A DNA stretch of 64,000 nucleotides from Actinomycetes bacterium (GCA_021811865.1 JAKAQB010000004.1:39807-103806); one strand, 5' to 3'; shown: positions 26,938-35,988, counted from the stretch's first letter. Made by a program: numbers and translations. The notes: generated by a model from the letters alone, not told the origin.

Positions 26938-28062
26938 GTGCCTGACTGGAGCGACGAGATGCGGCGCGCCCGCAAGCGCCTGGAGGAGGCCGGGGGGTAC
27001 CTCGACCTGGCAGGCCTGCGCCGGCGGCGAACCGAGCTCGAGGTGGAGATGGGCCGGCCCGACCTATGGGACGACACCGCCCACGGCCGGCGGGTGAGCC
27101 GTGAGTACGGACAGGTCAACGCTGACGTGGAGCTGCTCGACGGCCTCGAGGCCCGGCTCGCCGACGTCGAGACGCTCCTCGAGCTCCTGCGGGAGGCCGA
27201 CGCCGAGGAGGCCGCCGGGCTCGGGGTGGAGGCGGGCGACGAGCTGCGGCGGGCGGAGGCGGAGCTGGACCGCCTCGAGCTGCGGTCCCTCTTCACGGGG
27301 GAGCACGACGAGGGCGACGCGGTCTGCGAGATCCACGCCAAAGACGGCGGCACCGACGCTCAGGACTGGGCGGAGATGATGCTGCGCATGTACCAGCGCT
27401 GGGCGGACCGGCGGGGCTTCGAGCTCGAGGTGGACGAGGTGAGCCCGGGGCAGGAGGCGGGGATCCTGTCGGCGACGTTCATCATCCGTGGCCGCTACGC
27501 CAACGGCCTGCTCGCCTCCGAGCGGGGCGTCCACCGGCTGGTACGGATCTCGCCGTTCGACGCCCAGGCGCGGCGCCAGACGAGCTTCGCCACCTTCAGA
27601 GCCGTGCCGTTCCTGGAGGAGGCGGGGGAGGTCGAGATCGACGAGAAGGACCTCCGCATCGACACCTACCGGTCCCAGGGTGCCGGCGGCCAGCACGTCA
27701 ACGTGACGGACTCGGCCGTGCGCATCACCCACCTGCCCACCGGCATCGTCGTCGCCGTGCAGAACGAGCGCAGCCAGTTCCAGAACAAGGCCAAGGCCAT
27801 GCAGATCCTGGCCGCCCGGATCGCCGAGCAGGCCCGGGAGGAGCGGGCGGCGGAGATGGAGGCGCTGGCCGGGCCGAAGAAGATGGTGGGGTGGGGCTCT
27901 CAGATCCGGTCGTACGTGCTGGCCCCCTACCAGCAGGTGAAGGACCACCGCAGCGACCACGAGACCGGCAACGTGACGGCGGTCCTCGATGGAGACCTCG
28001 ACCCGTTCATGGAGGCCTTCCTCCGGTGGCGGCGGGCCGGTGGTGACGTGGCGGCGGGCTGA
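26938..28062 (+). CDS. prfB: Peptide chain release factor 2
   Basis: Recognises UGA/UAA stops and triggers peptide release. 374 residues with the stop-codon-reading SPF tripeptide (ISPFDAQ) and the catalytic GGQ loop (GAGGQHVN). GTG start three bases after the secA stop. Unlike most bacteria, the coding frame is continuous, with no in-frame early UGA and no sign of the autoregulatory frameshift, as is normal in actinobacteria. The secA-prfB-ftsE-ftsX order is conserved in the phylum. Confidence 0.97.
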   Translation: MPDWSDEMRRARKRLEEAGGYLDLAGLRRRRTELEVEMGRPDLWDDTAHGRRVSREYGQVNADVELLDGLEARLADVETLLELLREADAEEAAGLGVEAGDELRRAEAELDRLELRSLFTGEHDEGDAVCEIHAKDGGTDAQDWAEMMLRMYQRWADRRGFELEVDEVSPGQEAGILSATFIIRGRYANGLLASERGVHRLVRISPFDAQARRQTSFATFRAVPFLEEAGEVEIDEKDLRIDTYRSQGAGGQHVNVTDSAVRITHLPTGIVVAVQNERSQFQNKAKAMQILAARIAEQAREERAAEMEALAGPKKMVGWGSQIRSYVLAPYQQVKDHRSDHETGNVTAVLDGDLDPFMEAFLRWRRAGGDVAAG

Positions 28063-28143
28063 GCCACAGGGGGAGGCTTTCCCTGGGGTGTCCGGGAAGC
28101 TACTGTGAGCGTCGGCGTGCGGGCGGGGCGCTCCTCTTTCACC

Positions 28144-28830
28144 ATGATCCGATTCGAGAACGTTACCAAGGCCTACAAAGGCACCACGGTCGCCCTGCGG
28201 GACGTGAGCGTCGACCTCCAGAAGGGCGAGTTCGTCTTCCTCGTCGGCCCGTCCGGCTCGGGCAAGTCGACGTTCCTCCGCCTCGTCACCAAGGAGGAGG
28301 TCTCCGACGCCGGCCGGGTCTGGGTCGCCGGCAAGGAGGTCGGCTCCCTGTCGCCGTTCAAGGTCCCCTACCTCCGGCGCAACATCGGGTGCATATTCCA
28401 GGACTTCCGGCTGCTGCCGACGAAGTCCGTGTACGAGAACGTCGCCTTCGCCCTCGAGGTGATCGGCCGCCCCCGTCACGTCGTGAAGACCCAGGTGCCC
28501 CAGATCCTCGACCTCGTCGGCCTCGGCAAGAAGCTGCGCAACCTCCCCTCGGAGCTCTCCGGCGGTGAGCAGCAGCGGGTTGCCATCGCCCGGGCATTCG
28601 TCAACCGCCCGCTGATCCTCCTCGCCGACGAGCCGACTGGCAACCTCGACCCGAGCACGACTGCCGGCATCATGCGGCTGCTCGACCGGATCAACAAGAC
28701 GGGCACGACGGTCGTGATGGCCACCCACGACAACACCATCGTGGACTCCATGCGCCGGCGGGTCATCGAGCTCGACCGGGGCACGGTCATCCGCGACCAG
28801 GAGCGGGGCGTCTACGGGATGGGAGCATAG
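28144..28830 (+). CDS. ftsE: Cell division ATP-binding protein FtsE
   Basis: ABC ATPase that with FtsX controls septal peptidoglycan hydrolases. 228 residues: [13 protein letters not shown], Walker [11 protein letters not shown]-loop [10 protein letters not shown], signature LSGGEQQR, Walker [12 protein letters not shown] and the H-switch ATHD. The ATG at 28144 begins the conserved N-terminus; longer in-frame possibilities from 28105 are not supported. The FtsX gene follows after two bases. Confidence 0.97.
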   Translation: MIRFENVTKAYKGTTVALRDVSVDLQKGEFVFLVGPSGSGKSTFLRLVTKEEVSDAGRVWVAGKEVGSLSPFKVPYLRRNIGCIFQDFRLLPTKSVYENVAFALEVIGRPRHVVKTQVPQILDLVGLGKKLRNLPSELSGGEQQRVAIARAFVNRPLILLADEPTGNLDPSTTAGIMRLLDRINKTGTTVVMATHDNTIVDSMRRRVIELDRGTVIRDQERGVYGMGA

Positions 28831-28832
28831 TT

Positions 28833-29723
28833 TTGTCCCTTTCGTCTCGATACCTCCTGCGGGAGACGGGCGACAACCTGCGCCGCAACGTGGTGATGAC
28901 GGTCGCCGCCATCGTGACGATGATCGTCTCGCTCGCCGCCGCCGGCGGCGTGCTCATCATGCGCCAGGCGATCTACAAGCAGGCCATCCAGTGGCGCGGC
29001 GGTGTCGAGGTCGCCATCTTCCTCAACCCCAACGTCACCCGCAACGAGATCTCCGCCGTCGGCCAGCTCCTCGCGGAGGGCAAGGGCACGACGGTGAAGC
29101 GGTACTTCTACGTCAACAAGGATCAGGCTTTCAAGGAGTTCAAGACGATCTTCGGCGGGGAGCCGCAGCTCATCTCGGTCATGACGCCCCAGCAGATGCC
29201 GCCGTCGTTCCGGGTCGTGCCGGTGCAGAGCAACGCCGTCACCCAGATCGGAGAGCAGTTCCAGCGCCAGCCGGGCGTGCTGCGGGTCTCCTACGCCAAG
29301 CAGGAGATCCAGGCGTTGCAGAACCGCTTCCACGTGCTGTCCGAGATCGCCGTAGCGCTGGCGATCGGCGTGATGATCGGGGCGGTCGCCCTCATCGTCA
29401 ACACCATCCAGCTCGCCATCTTCGCCCGCCGGCGGGAGGTGGCGGTGATGAAGCTGGTCGGCGCCACCAACTGGTTCATCCGCATCCCCTTCATGCTCGA
29501 GGGCCTGGTGGACGGCGTCGTCGGTGCCGGCGTGGCCTTCGTAGTCGTCTACTTCGCCCGGGACTCCATCGCGTCGTTCGTGGGCAGCGAGTCGCTCATC
29601 TCCCAGCCGCTGTACGTCACGCCCCACGAAGCGATCATGACGGGGCTGGTGATAATGGCGCTGGGTGCGGGGGTGGGGGCGCTCGGTTCGGCGTTCGCCG
29701 TGCGGCGCTTCTTGCGGGTCTGA
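28833..29723 (+). CDS. ftsX: Cell division permease FtsX
   Basis: Four-helix membrane partner of FtsE. 296 residues: helix 1 at about residues 21-43, an extracellular domain that receives RipC/hydrolase partners, then helices near 170-192, 215-245 and 265-290. The cytoplasmic coupling segment RREVAVMKLVGATNWFIRIPFMLEG is diagnostic. The start is a TTG at 28833 with GGGAG upstream. It ends convergently with the hydrolase gene, 4 bases away. Confidence 0.95.
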   Translation: MSLSSRYLLRETGDNLRRNVVMTVAAIVTMIVSLAAAGGVLIMRQAIYKQAIQWRGGVEVAIFLNPNVTRNEISAVGQLLAEGKGTTVKRYFYVNKDQAFKEFKTIFGGEPQLISVMTPQQMPPSFRVVPVQSNAVTQIGEQFQRQPGVLRVSYAKQEIQALQNRFHVLSEIAVALAIGVMIGAVALIVNTIQLAIFARRREVAVMKLVGATNWFIRIPFMLEGLVDGVVGAGVAFVVVYFARDSIASFVGSESLISQPLYVTPHEAIMTGLVIMALGAGVGALGSAFAVRRFLRV

Positions 29724-29727
29724 CTGC

Positions 29728-30594
29728 TCAGCCGGCGCGGGCTGCCACGCCGGCGACGGCGGCTGCGATCTCCCCGGGGGCGTCTTGGGGGAGGAGGTGG
29801 CCGAGGCCCGGCAGCTCGACGAGCTCCACGGACGCGGCGGGCAGGGCGGCGGCGAGGCGGCGGGCGGTCTCCGGCGGGACGAAGCGGTCCTGGCTGCCGG
29901 CGAGGATCGTGACCGGGCAGCGGACGCAGCGCGCCACGACGGCCAGCCCCGGGGCGTCGCGGACGTAGGCGCGCTGCTCGGCGGCGAAGCTACGCCACAC
30001 CGCCGCCCGGCGCTCGGCGTGGTGGGGCTCGGCGTGGTGGGGCTCGGCGTGGTTCGGCTCGGCGCGAAGGTCCGGCGAGGAGAGGGGCCGGCCGAGGAGG
30101 GCCTCGAGGGCCGCACGGCGTCCAGGCGGCAGCCGCCGGCGTACCGGCGGGGTGAGGAGCACCTGTGCCGGTCCGCCCACGGCGACGGCGGCGGCAACCT
30201 TCCCGATGGGTGGCAGCGCCAGGGCGCGGTCGACGGCGGAAGGGGGGTCGGGGCCGACGGACGCGGCGAGCACCAGACCGGCGACCCGGTCCGGCGCCGA
30301 CGCCGCCAGGTGGATCGCTGCCCCGCCCGCCCAGCTGTGCCCGACCACGACGGCTGGACCGGCGTCGAGCTCTTCGAGCAGCGCTGCGACGGCGGTGGCG
30401 TTGCCGGCGAAGTCGGTCGCCCGGCCACCGGTGAGGCCGTATCCGGGGCGGTCCGGGGCCAGCACCCGGAACCGCTCCGCAAGGAGCGGGACCACGCCCG
30501 TCCAGTCCGCCGAGGTGCCCGGCTGCCCGTGCAGCAGCACCACCAGCGGCCCGGACCCCGCGTCGACGGTCGCCAGCCCCCGGGAGCCGCTCAC
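29728..30594 (-). CDS. Alpha/beta hydrolase
   Basis: 288 residues. VVLLHGQPGTSADW forms the oxyanion loop, GHSWAGGAAI carries the nucleophile Ser, and DRFVPP the acid Asp. GLGHLLPQDAP carries the catalytic His. The cap region holds an unusual AEPHH-type pentapeptide repeat encoded by a 15-bp tandem repeat. The GTG start overlaps the truncated-haemoglobin stop by 4 bases, so both are one unit. The substrate is unknown; the general family includes esterases, dehalogenases and lactonases. Confidence 0.88.
   Translation of the reverse strand: MSGSRGLATVDAGSGPLVVLLHGQPGTSADWTGVVPLLAERFRVLAPDRPGYGLTGGRATDFAGNATAVAALLEELDAGPAVVVGHSWAGGAAIHLAASAPDRVAGLVLAASVGPDPPSAVDRALALPPIGKVAAAVAVGGPAQVLLTPPVRRRLPPGRRAALEALLGRPLSSPDLRAEPNHAEPHHAEPHHAERRAAVWRSFAAEQRAYVRDAPGLAVVARCVRCPVTILAGSQDRFVPPETARRLAAALPAASVELVELPGLGHLLPQDAPGEIAAAVAGVAARAG
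30013..30060. repeat. 15-bp tandem repeat inside the hydrolase gene
   Basis: The unit ggctcggcgtggtgg occurs about three times, in frame, encoding AEPHH repeats on the minus strand. The protein remains open, so it is tolerated in the cap domain. Confidence 0.85.
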
Positions 30595-30983
30595 TCCTCG
30601 GCCGTGTTGATCATGTGGTTGGCGGCTCCATCGAAGTAGGCGAGCAGCTGGGTCCCCTCCATGACGCCGGCGCCGGACACCTCCACGGCCTCGCGCATGT
30701 GCCGCACCCACGCGTCGCGCGCCGCCGTCCCGATGGCGAAGGGGGCGTGGCGCATGCGCAGCCGGGGATGGCCACGCTGCTCGGTGTAGGTTGCCGGCCC
30801 GCCCCAGAACTGCACGAGGAAACCCTCGAGGTTGCGGCGGGCCTGCTCGAAGGCCCCCTCGTCGGCGGGGTACAGCGGGGCGAGCACCGGGTCCGTCCGC
30901 ACGGCGGCGTAGAAGCGCCGGGTGAGCGCCTCGAAGAACGGCTCGCCGCCGACGCGTTCATAGAGCGTGGAGGGAGAGGACAT
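30591..30983 (-). CDS. Truncated haemoglobin, group II (GlbO-like)
   Basis: 130 residues of the 2-over-2 globin fold. Starts STLYERVGGEPFFEALTRRFY (helix A/B). PLYP precedes the CD loop, FLVQFWGGPATYTEQRGHPRLRMRH carries the E/F helix with the proximal His, and WVRHM supplies the group-II Trp G8. It probably binds oxygen or detoxifies NO/peroxide. The ATG at 30983 gives the family N-terminus. Co-transcribed with the hydrolase downstream. Confidence 0.9.
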   Translation of the reverse strand: MSSPSTLYERVGGEPFFEALTRRFYAAVRTDPVLAPLYPADEGAFEQARRNLEGFLVQFWGGPATYTEQRGHPRLRMRHAPFAIGTAARDAWVRHMREAVEVSGAGVMEGTQLLAYFDGAANHMINTAEE

Positions 30984-31034
30984 CGTGTTCAGCATGCCGC
31001 GCGCTGGCGCGGTCGCGGCGGGCGGGTTGCCGGC

Positions 31035-31086
31035 GGTGGCGTGGCCGGCGGGGGCGTGGCCGGCGGGGGCGTGGCCGGCGGGGCGT
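31035..31086. repeat. 15-bp tandem repeat between glbO-like and nudC
   Basis: The unit gtggccggcgggggc occurs three times plus a degenerate first copy. It lies in the divergent promoter region of the haemoglobin and nudC genes, so repeat number could alter spacing of regulatory sites. Confidence 0.85.
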
Positions 31087-31100
31087 GGTACGCAGGTTGG

Positions 31101-31931
31101 GTGCCCTTCGTTTCGCTTACCATCCCCCCAGAGGACGCGGCCGGCGCGCCCTGCCGCTGGTACGCCGTCCGCCGGGCCGAGCTGCTCGTCGTCGATGTCG
31201 ACGGCGACGCAACGACCGCTCGGCTCCCGCAGCCACATCCGCAGCTGGCGACGGCCTCCGACACCGAGCCGATCTTCCTGGGTGTAGCCGACGCGCAGCC
31301 CTGCTGGGCGCAGGGTGTATCGGTCGAGGCGCCGGCCCCGCCGGGCACCCGCTGGGTCCCGCTGCTCGCCCTCGGCGCCGAGCTGGGCGCCGAGGAGTGG
31401 GCGGTCGCCGGCCGGGCCGTGCAGCTCGTGGAGTGGCGCAGGACCTCGCGCTACTGCGGGGCCTGTGGCGGCCCGACCATCGCTGTTCCCGCCGAGCGGG
31501 CGATGCGCTGCGCCGCCTGCGGCCTGGCGGCCTACCCGCGCATCGCACCGGCGGTCATCGTGGCGGTCCGCCGGGAGGGCGAGATCCTCCTGGCCCGCAA
31601 CGCCCGCTTCCGTGGGAGGATGTTCTCCACCCTCGCCGGGTTCGTCGAGCCGGGTGAGACCCTGGAACAGGCGGTGCACCGGGAGGTCGGCGAGGAGGTC
31701 GGCGTGCGCCTCCGCCGGGTGACGTACTTCGGCAGCCAACCGTGGCCGTTCCCGCACTCGCTCATGGTTGGCTTCGTGGCCGACTGGGCCGGCGGCGAGA
31801 TCACCGTCGACGGGGACGAGATCGCCGAGGCGGCGTGGTGGAGACCCGACGGCCTGCCCGAGCTGCCCCCGCCCACCAGCATCGCACGCCAGATGATCGA
31901 CGCCTGGCTGGGTGGCGCCGGGGCGGCGTAG
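31101..31931 (+). CDS. nudC: NAD(+)/NADH pyrophosphatase NudC
   Basis: Hydrolyses NADH and removes 5' NAD caps from RNA. 276 residues: an N-terminal regulatory region, a zinc ribbon with four Cys (YCGACGG and RCAACG), a Nudix box GFVEPGETLEQAVHREVGEEVG, and the NudC-specific signature SQPWPFPHSLM. GTG at 31101 (PFVSLTIPPE) is chosen because the frame upstream is only the tandem repeat. The repeat region lies directly in front. Confidence 0.92.
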   Translation: MPFVSLTIPPEDAAGAPCRWYAVRRAELLVVDVDGDATTARLPQPHPQLATASDTEPIFLGVADAQPCWAQGVSVEAPAPPGTRWVPLLALGAELGAEEWAVAGRAVQLVEWRRTSRYCGACGGPTIAVPAERAMRCAACGLAAYPRIAPAVIVAVRREGEILLARNARFRGRMFSTLAGFVEPGETLEQAVHREVGEEVGVRLRRVTYFGSQPWPFPHSLMVGFVADWAGGEITVDGDEIAEAAWWRPDGLPELPPPTSIARQMIDAWLGGAGAA

Positions 31932-31989
31932 CCCAGATGTTGCCGGCTTCGGCCCGGTGTTGCCACGACCCGGTGTTGCCACGACCCGG

Positions 31990-32037
31990 TGTCGACTGGT
32001 CGCGGAGGCCCACGGAGGGTACAAACCAGTCGATACC
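31990..32037. repeat. Inverted repeat with a stem of about 12 bases
   Basis: The tgtcgactggt arm pairs with an accagtcgata arm across about 24 bases, one mismatch. It sits 60 bases after the nudC stop. Just before it, ttgccacgacccggtg is duplicated in tandem. Confidence 0.55.
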
Positions 32038-32065
32038 GACGGCATCCTGAGGCCCGGCCAACGAA

Positions 32066-32150
32066 AACCGCGCGCACGCCATGAGACCGCGCGCACAGAC
32101 GACGGCATGCCGTCGCCGATGCGCGCGACTTGCCTGTCTGCGCGCGAAAT
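32066..32150. repeat. Dispersed palindromic repeat, copy 2
   Basis: Aligns with copy 1 at 22436. The core palindrome is at 32089-32126 with the same GCGCGCA...TGCGCGC ends and a central perfect 14-bp palindrome GACGGCATGCCGTC. It lies in the 308-base gap between nudC and the lipoprotein gene, which otherwise shows no coding potential. Confidence 0.7.
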
Positions 32151-32270
32151 GCCGGCGGGCGGCTCCGGCCGACCGCACGGACCCCGGTCGCAGGCCGACA
32201 CCTGGGCATACCCGATACCTGGGACGAGGGACCGGTCCATATGATCGCTGTGTCGATCCGAGCTGGGGCG

Positions 32271-32729
32271 ATGCAGGCCGAACGCAGCACACGGGCGGGC
32301 CCGATACCGAAGTGGGGGACAGGCGGGGGGTCGGCGCGCCCCGGTGAGTCGGCGAAGCCCAGCGCGTCGGTACCTGCCGGGACTGCATCGCGCTATGCCG
32401 CCACTGCGCGCCTGGTCTGCGGACTCACGATCGCGGCAGTGGTCGCCGGCGCCTGCAGCGGCTCCTCCGGTCCGCCGCCGGCCGCTACGCAGGCCTTCTT
32501 GCAAGTGGTGCACGCCGCCTATCCATCGGTGAACCAGCAGCGCTCCGACGAATCCCTCGTCCGGCTCGGTGAGGCTGCCTGCGCCGAGTTCTCGTCGGGA
32601 GCGTCGTTTGTGGCAGTGGCGGGACAGTTGCAGTCGAGCGGGTTGGCGCCCGAGGAGCTCGGCACCCTGCTCACGGCCGCCGTCGACGACCTCTGCCCGA
32701 AGTACCGGGCGGCGGCTGGTGGCCCATGA
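32271..32729 (+). CDS. Lipoprotein with DUF732-like domain
   Basis: 152 residues. A hydrophobic stretch LVCGLTIAAVVAGACSG ends in a lipobox-like AGAC, so Cys62 would be lipidated and the rest exported. The mature part FLQVVHAAYPSVNQQRSDESLVRLGEAACAEF followed by AVDDLCPKY fits the small mycobacterial DUF732 domain with its Cys pair. The n-region before the signal is unusually long (about 45 residues) whichever start (ATG 32271 or ATG 32241) is used, so the annotated start may be wrong or the leader unusual. Function unknown. Confidence 0.6.
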   Translation: MQAERSTRAGPIPKWGTGGGSARPGESAKPSASVPAGTASRYAATARLVCGLTIAAVVAGACSGSSGPPPAATQAFLQVVHAAYPSVNQQRSDESLVRLGEAACAEFSSGASFVAVAGQLQSSGLAPEELGTLLTAAVDDLCPKYRAAAGGP

Positions 32730-32733
32730 CCGT

Positions 32734-34107
32734 TCAGTCCTCCGCGGCGTCCGCCGGCCACGGCGACACGAAGGTGACCACCCTCTGACCGAAGGCCAGG
32801 TGCGAGCCGGGTAGCAGGGGTTCGGACCGGAACGGAGGGAGCCGGTCCCAGCCCGACTGGTCGGGGCGGACGATGTGCGTCCCGGCGGCCGAGCCTCGGT
32901 CGGTGACGAGGACCGTCCAGTCGGAGACCCGCAGTTCGGCGTGGGTAGGGGCGACGGAGCCGGTGGCCCCATCGAGTCGCAACGCAGTGGCCCGTCCGGC
33001 GACAACCGCCGGGTCGACCGCCGGTACGGCGCCGATGACCAGGTCCCCGTCGACGCGGTACACCGTCCCGTCGTCGGCGATCAGGACTCCGAGCGGCGGG
33101 CGGGGACCGTTGGTGAGCGGTGCTTTGCCGAGCTCGGCGCGACAACGTGCGCACCGCCGGGCGCGGGAATGGTTGAAGTGGCCGCTCGGACACCGGACGC
33201 CGGAGACCAGTGGCCGACCGGCACCCTCGGGTCCGTCGGCGTCGCCGACGGGCGGCAGTGGTGGCCGGGAGGGCATTGGCGCTCGCAGGGAGGGTCCGAC
33301 CGGTACAGCGGAAGGTACGGGGTCCGCGGGCGGCTCGCGGTCGGGCGTGGAGGGGTCGGGCGGTGGCTCGCGGTCGGGCGTGGGCAGGTCGAGCGGCGGC
33401 TCGGGGTGGGCCGGGGGCGCCAGGTCCGCCGGGGGACCGACCGGGGCGGCGACGGGGAGCGGCACCGGCATCGTTGCTTCTGGCGGGGTCGGCGAGGTGA
33501 CCGGCGCCGGCGCGGCCAAGGGGGCCGGGCCCGGCTCCCAAGGGGAGCCAGAAGCGTCCTGGTGGCCACTGGCATCGCCCGCCCCCCCCGGCATCGGCAC
33601 CCCTCCCGGATCCCGCACATCCAGCGGGATCCGAGGCACGCCGGCGTACTCCGGGACGAGGATGAAGCCGCCACCGGGGACCATCCCAGCGGCAAGGTCG
33701 TAGGGGGAGTTGGGCACGACGCGGGGGGCGGCCGAACCCGCCGGTCCGACGCACAGCGCCGGCTGGGGTGTGAGCGAAGCCGGCAGCCACCCGGGCTGCG
33801 GTGAGGGCGCGACCCATCGGGTGCCGTCCCAGAGCTGCACCGGGCCGTGGAGGATGGCGGCCCACTCCTCGTCGGCGGGTCCGACGGCAGCGAAGGGCAC
33901 TCCGGGCTCGGGGTCGCGGGTGGACAGGATCCTGGCGATGTGGTCAACGACCTGCCGGCCACCCCGCGCGGAGGATCCGACGTTGCGCAGCGACTGGTGG
34001 AGGAACGTGAGGAGAGCGGGGGATGCCGTGGGACCCGCCCAGACGGTGACACGGCCCCATCGAATCACGGTCCCCGGGCCGATCAGGACCTCGACTCGCT
34101 CGCTCAC
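32734..34107 (-). CDS. FHA-domain protein with Pro-rich linker and zinc-ribbon-like segment
   Basis: 457 residues. About residues 1-180 form an unrecognised domain (VEVLIGPGTVIRWGRVTVW). A Pro/Glu-rich linker with near-repeats (PDREPPPDPSTPDREPPADP) follows. The C-terminal part has a Cys-rich CPSGHFNHSRARRCARC knuckle and then an FHA domain (ATALRLDGATGSVAPTHAELRV, later DRGSAAGTHI). FHA domains bind phosphothreonine. The GTG start overlaps the upstream pseudokinase stop by 4 bases, so the two act together. Related FHA/kinase pairs occur near specialised secretion or conjugation genes in actinobacteria; here the neighbour is a peptidoglycan hydrolase. Confidence 0.75.
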   Translation of the reverse strand: MSERVEVLIGPGTVIRWGRVTVWAGPTASPALLTFLHQSLRNVGSSARGGRQVVDHIARILSTRDPEPGVPFAAVGPADEEWAAILHGPVQLWDGTRWVAPSPQPGWLPASLTPQPALCVGPAGSAAPRVVPNSPYDLAAGMVPGGGFILVPEYAGVPRIPLDVRDPGGVPMPGGAGDASGHQDASGSPWEPGPAPLAAPAPVTSPTPPEATMPVPLPVAAPVGPPADLAPPAHPEPPLDLPTPDREPPPDPSTPDREPPADPVPSAVPVGPSLRAPMPSRPPLPPVGDADGPEGAGRPLVSGVRCPSGHFNHSRARRCARCRAELGKAPLTNGPRPPLGVLIADDGTVYRVDGDLVIGAVPAVDPAVVAGRATALRLDGATGSVAPTHAELRVSDWTVLVTDRGSAAGTHIVRPDQSGWDRLPPFRSEPLLPGSHLAFGQRVVTFVSPWPADAAED

Positions 34108-34904
34108 GCCACCGCCAGTTCGTCGAGCCGGTCGGCCACATGGGCGGCCGAAGGTGGCCGCCGGGCCGGGTCGGGGTCGAGGCACTCCCGCACCAGTTGG
34201 GCGACGGGGCCGTCGAAGGTGGGCGTGATCCGGGGTCGCTCGACGAGGACGCGCTGCACGGCCGTCACCGGCTGGTCGGCGACCAGGTCGGGATGGAGCG
34301 GCGCGCCCGTGAGGGCCCGGTGGAGGGCCGCCCCCAGTGCGTAGACGTCGGACGCCCGGGTCGGGCCGGCACCCCACAGGCGGTCGGAGTCGACGCCGTC
34401 GAGGTCCGAGGGGTCGACAACCCGTATGACGGCGGGCGGAACAGTCGACGCCAACCGGGTCGGCAGGTCCAGCAGTCCTTCCCCGGCGTCGACGAGCACG
34501 GTGGCCAGGCGGATGTCGCCGTGCGCCCAACCCGCTTCGTGGAGGTCATGGGCCCCCCGTGCCGCGCCCGCCAGGACGCGCAACGCGGCGCGCCTGTCGC
34601 CGACGGCGGTGGCCAGGCTTCGAGCGGCGGGGTGATCTCGGCTGATCCAGGTGGTGGGCTCGTTGCCCTCCCCGCGCCCGGACTCGAGCAACCGAGGGAC
34701 GTGGGCGGAGCGGACCGAGGCGAGCTCGTGGAGGAGTGCCTGGGTCGTCGGCCACGTCTCGCCGCCGGCGGCGTCCAGCTCCACGATGACGACCGGGGAA
34801 TCCGAGCTTGCTCCGAGCGGTGGCTCGGCCAGCCAGGCGCGGGGGCCGTTGCCGAAGGGGCCGGCCGGGCCGACCATCCGGTACTCCGCCAAGCGGGTGG
34901 GCAC
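34104..34904 (-). CDS. Protein-kinase-like protein, probable pseudokinase
   Basis: 266 residues with the C-lobe outline of a Hanks-type kinase: a degraded HRD (HEAGWAHGDIRLATVLVD keeps the Asp as HGD), an APE-like region SDVYALGAALHRALTG, and an ending of LVRECLDPDPARRPPSAAHV. The glycine loop is poor, no obvious VAIK lysine is present, and the DFG metal-binding motif is replaced by VVDPSD. Catalysis is therefore unlikely. With the downstream FHA protein it may be a scaffold or ATP sensor. GTG start at 34904. It is divergent from the transglycosylase gene. Confidence 0.7.
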   Translation of the reverse strand: MPTRLAEYRMVGPAGPFGNGPRAWLAEPPLGASSDSPVVIVELDAAGGETWPTTQALLHELASVRSAHVPRLLESGRGEGNEPTTWISRDHPAARSLATAVGDRRAALRVLAGAARGAHDLHEAGWAHGDIRLATVLVDAGEGLLDLPTRLASTVPPAVIRVVDPSDLDGVDSDRLWGAGPTRASDVYALGAALHRALTGAPLHPDLVADQPVTAVQRVLVERPRITPTFDGPVAQLVRECLDPDPARRPPSAAHVADRLDELAVA

Positions 34905-34956
34905 GCGACCTCCATGGTGGACGAGCGTCGGGAAGCGTACCCGGCTACCCGCCCCC

Positions 34957-34983
34957 TTGACACCGACCCTTATAGGCTATGAG
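34957..34983 (+). promoter_or_regulatory. Promoter for the transglycosylase gene
   Basis: A perfect -35 TTGACA (34957-34962) and a -10-like TATGAG (34978-34983, 15-base spacer) stand in an unusually AT-rich patch. The ATG at 34999 is 16 bases on, and no ribosome-binding site is visible, so the leader is very short. Confidence 0.5.
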
Positions 34984-34998
34984 ATAGAGTAGACAACA

Positions 34999-35988
34999 AT
35001 GAGACTACATAAGATGGTCATCACGATGCTCGTTGCATGCCTTGGGGCACCATTCGCCGTAGGCGGCCTTCTCGCCGGGGCGTTGGCCACGGCGGCGCGG
35101 GACGGGGCGGCGGGCCTGTCGCCGGACGCCGTGCCCGGGGTCCCCGTCGGCTACGTGCGCGACGCGGTGATGGCCGGCGCCCGCTTCGACGTGCCCTGGT
35201 CCGTCCTGCTCGGCATCTACCGGGTGGAGTGCGACTTCGGCCGAACACTGTTGCCCGGCTGCAATCCGGTGGGCAGTGAGAACCCAGTCGGAGCGCAGGG
35301 ACCGGGGCAGTTCCTACCCGGCACCTGGCGGGTCGGGCTGGCTCCACATGCCGTCATCCTGCCGGGGCCCCCTACGTCGTCGGATGCGGCAGGCTTCGCC
35401 ACCGACGGCGACGGGGACGGTATCGCGGACGTGTGGGACCCAGCGGATGCCGTTGCCTCCACCGCCCGCTTGCTTGCCGCCGATGGGGCGGCAAGTGACC
35501 TGGGCCGGGCCATCTGGTCGTACAACCACTCCTGGGCGTACGTGCAGCAAGTGCTCGCCCTGGCGAAGGGCTACGAGGAGGCGGCGACGCTGGCCGTGGC
35601 GAGCGGGCCCGTCGCTGCCGTGCTCGCATTCGCCCGGTCCCAGCTGGGCGTGCCCTATGTGTGGGGAGGTGCGAGCCCCTCCGGGTGGGACTGCTCCGGG
35701 CTGGTGATGGCGGCCTTCGCCGAGGTGGGCCTGCACCTCCCTCACAACGCCCAACTGCAGTACGAGGCGACCATGGGGGATGCGGTCTCCCTGTCAGCGC
35801 TGCAGCCGGGTGACCTCGTGTTCTTCGGACCGTCCCTCACCTCCATCGGCCACGTCGGCATCGTGGTGGGCGCCGGCGAGATGATCGACGCGCCTCACAC
35901 CGGTGCCGTGGTCCGCATCGAGCCGTATGCCTGGCCCGATCTGGTCGTGGCGACCCGTCCCCTTGCCGCGCTCGGGCTGGGCTCGTGA
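34999..35988 (+). CDS. Secreted lytic transglycosylase / NlpC-P60 peptidase
   Basis: Cell-wall hydrolase with two domains, 329 residues. An N-terminal signal peptide (residues 5-30). A lysozyme-like transglycosylase domain about 45-190 (VPWSVLLGIYRVECDFGRT with the catalytic Glu; ENPVGAQGPGQFLPGTW; WSYNHSWAYVQQV). An NlpC/P60 domain about 205-325 with Cys in WDCSGLV, His in GHVGIVVG and a polar third residue later. This arrangement appears in actinobacterial conjugation and specialised secretion systems, where it opens the wall. The neighbouring FHA/pseudokinase pair fits an envelope-machine context, but no secretion ATPase is nearby. Confidence 0.88.
   Translation: MRLHKMVITMLVACLGAPFAVGGLLAGALATAARDGAAGLSPDAVPGVPVGYVRDAVMAGARFDVPWSVLLGIYRVECDFGRTLLPGCNPVGSENPVGAQGPGQFLPGTWRVGLAPHAVILPGPPTSSDAAGFATDGDGDGIADVWDPADAVASTARLLAADGAASDLGRAIWSYNHSWAYVQQVLALAKGYEEAATLAVASGPVAAVLAFARSQLGVPYVWGGASPSGWDCSGLVMAAFAEVGLHLPHNAQLQYEATMGDAVSLSALQPGDLVFFGPSLTSIGHVGIVVGAGEMIDAPHTGAVVRIEPYAWPDLVVATRPLAALGLGS

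Noticed and set aside
26938..27060. Programmed frameshift in prfB
   Set aside because: The N-terminal frame is open with no early TGA.
34957..34983. Riboswitch upstream of the transglycosylase gene
   Set aside because: Leader is too short (about 10 bases) to fold.
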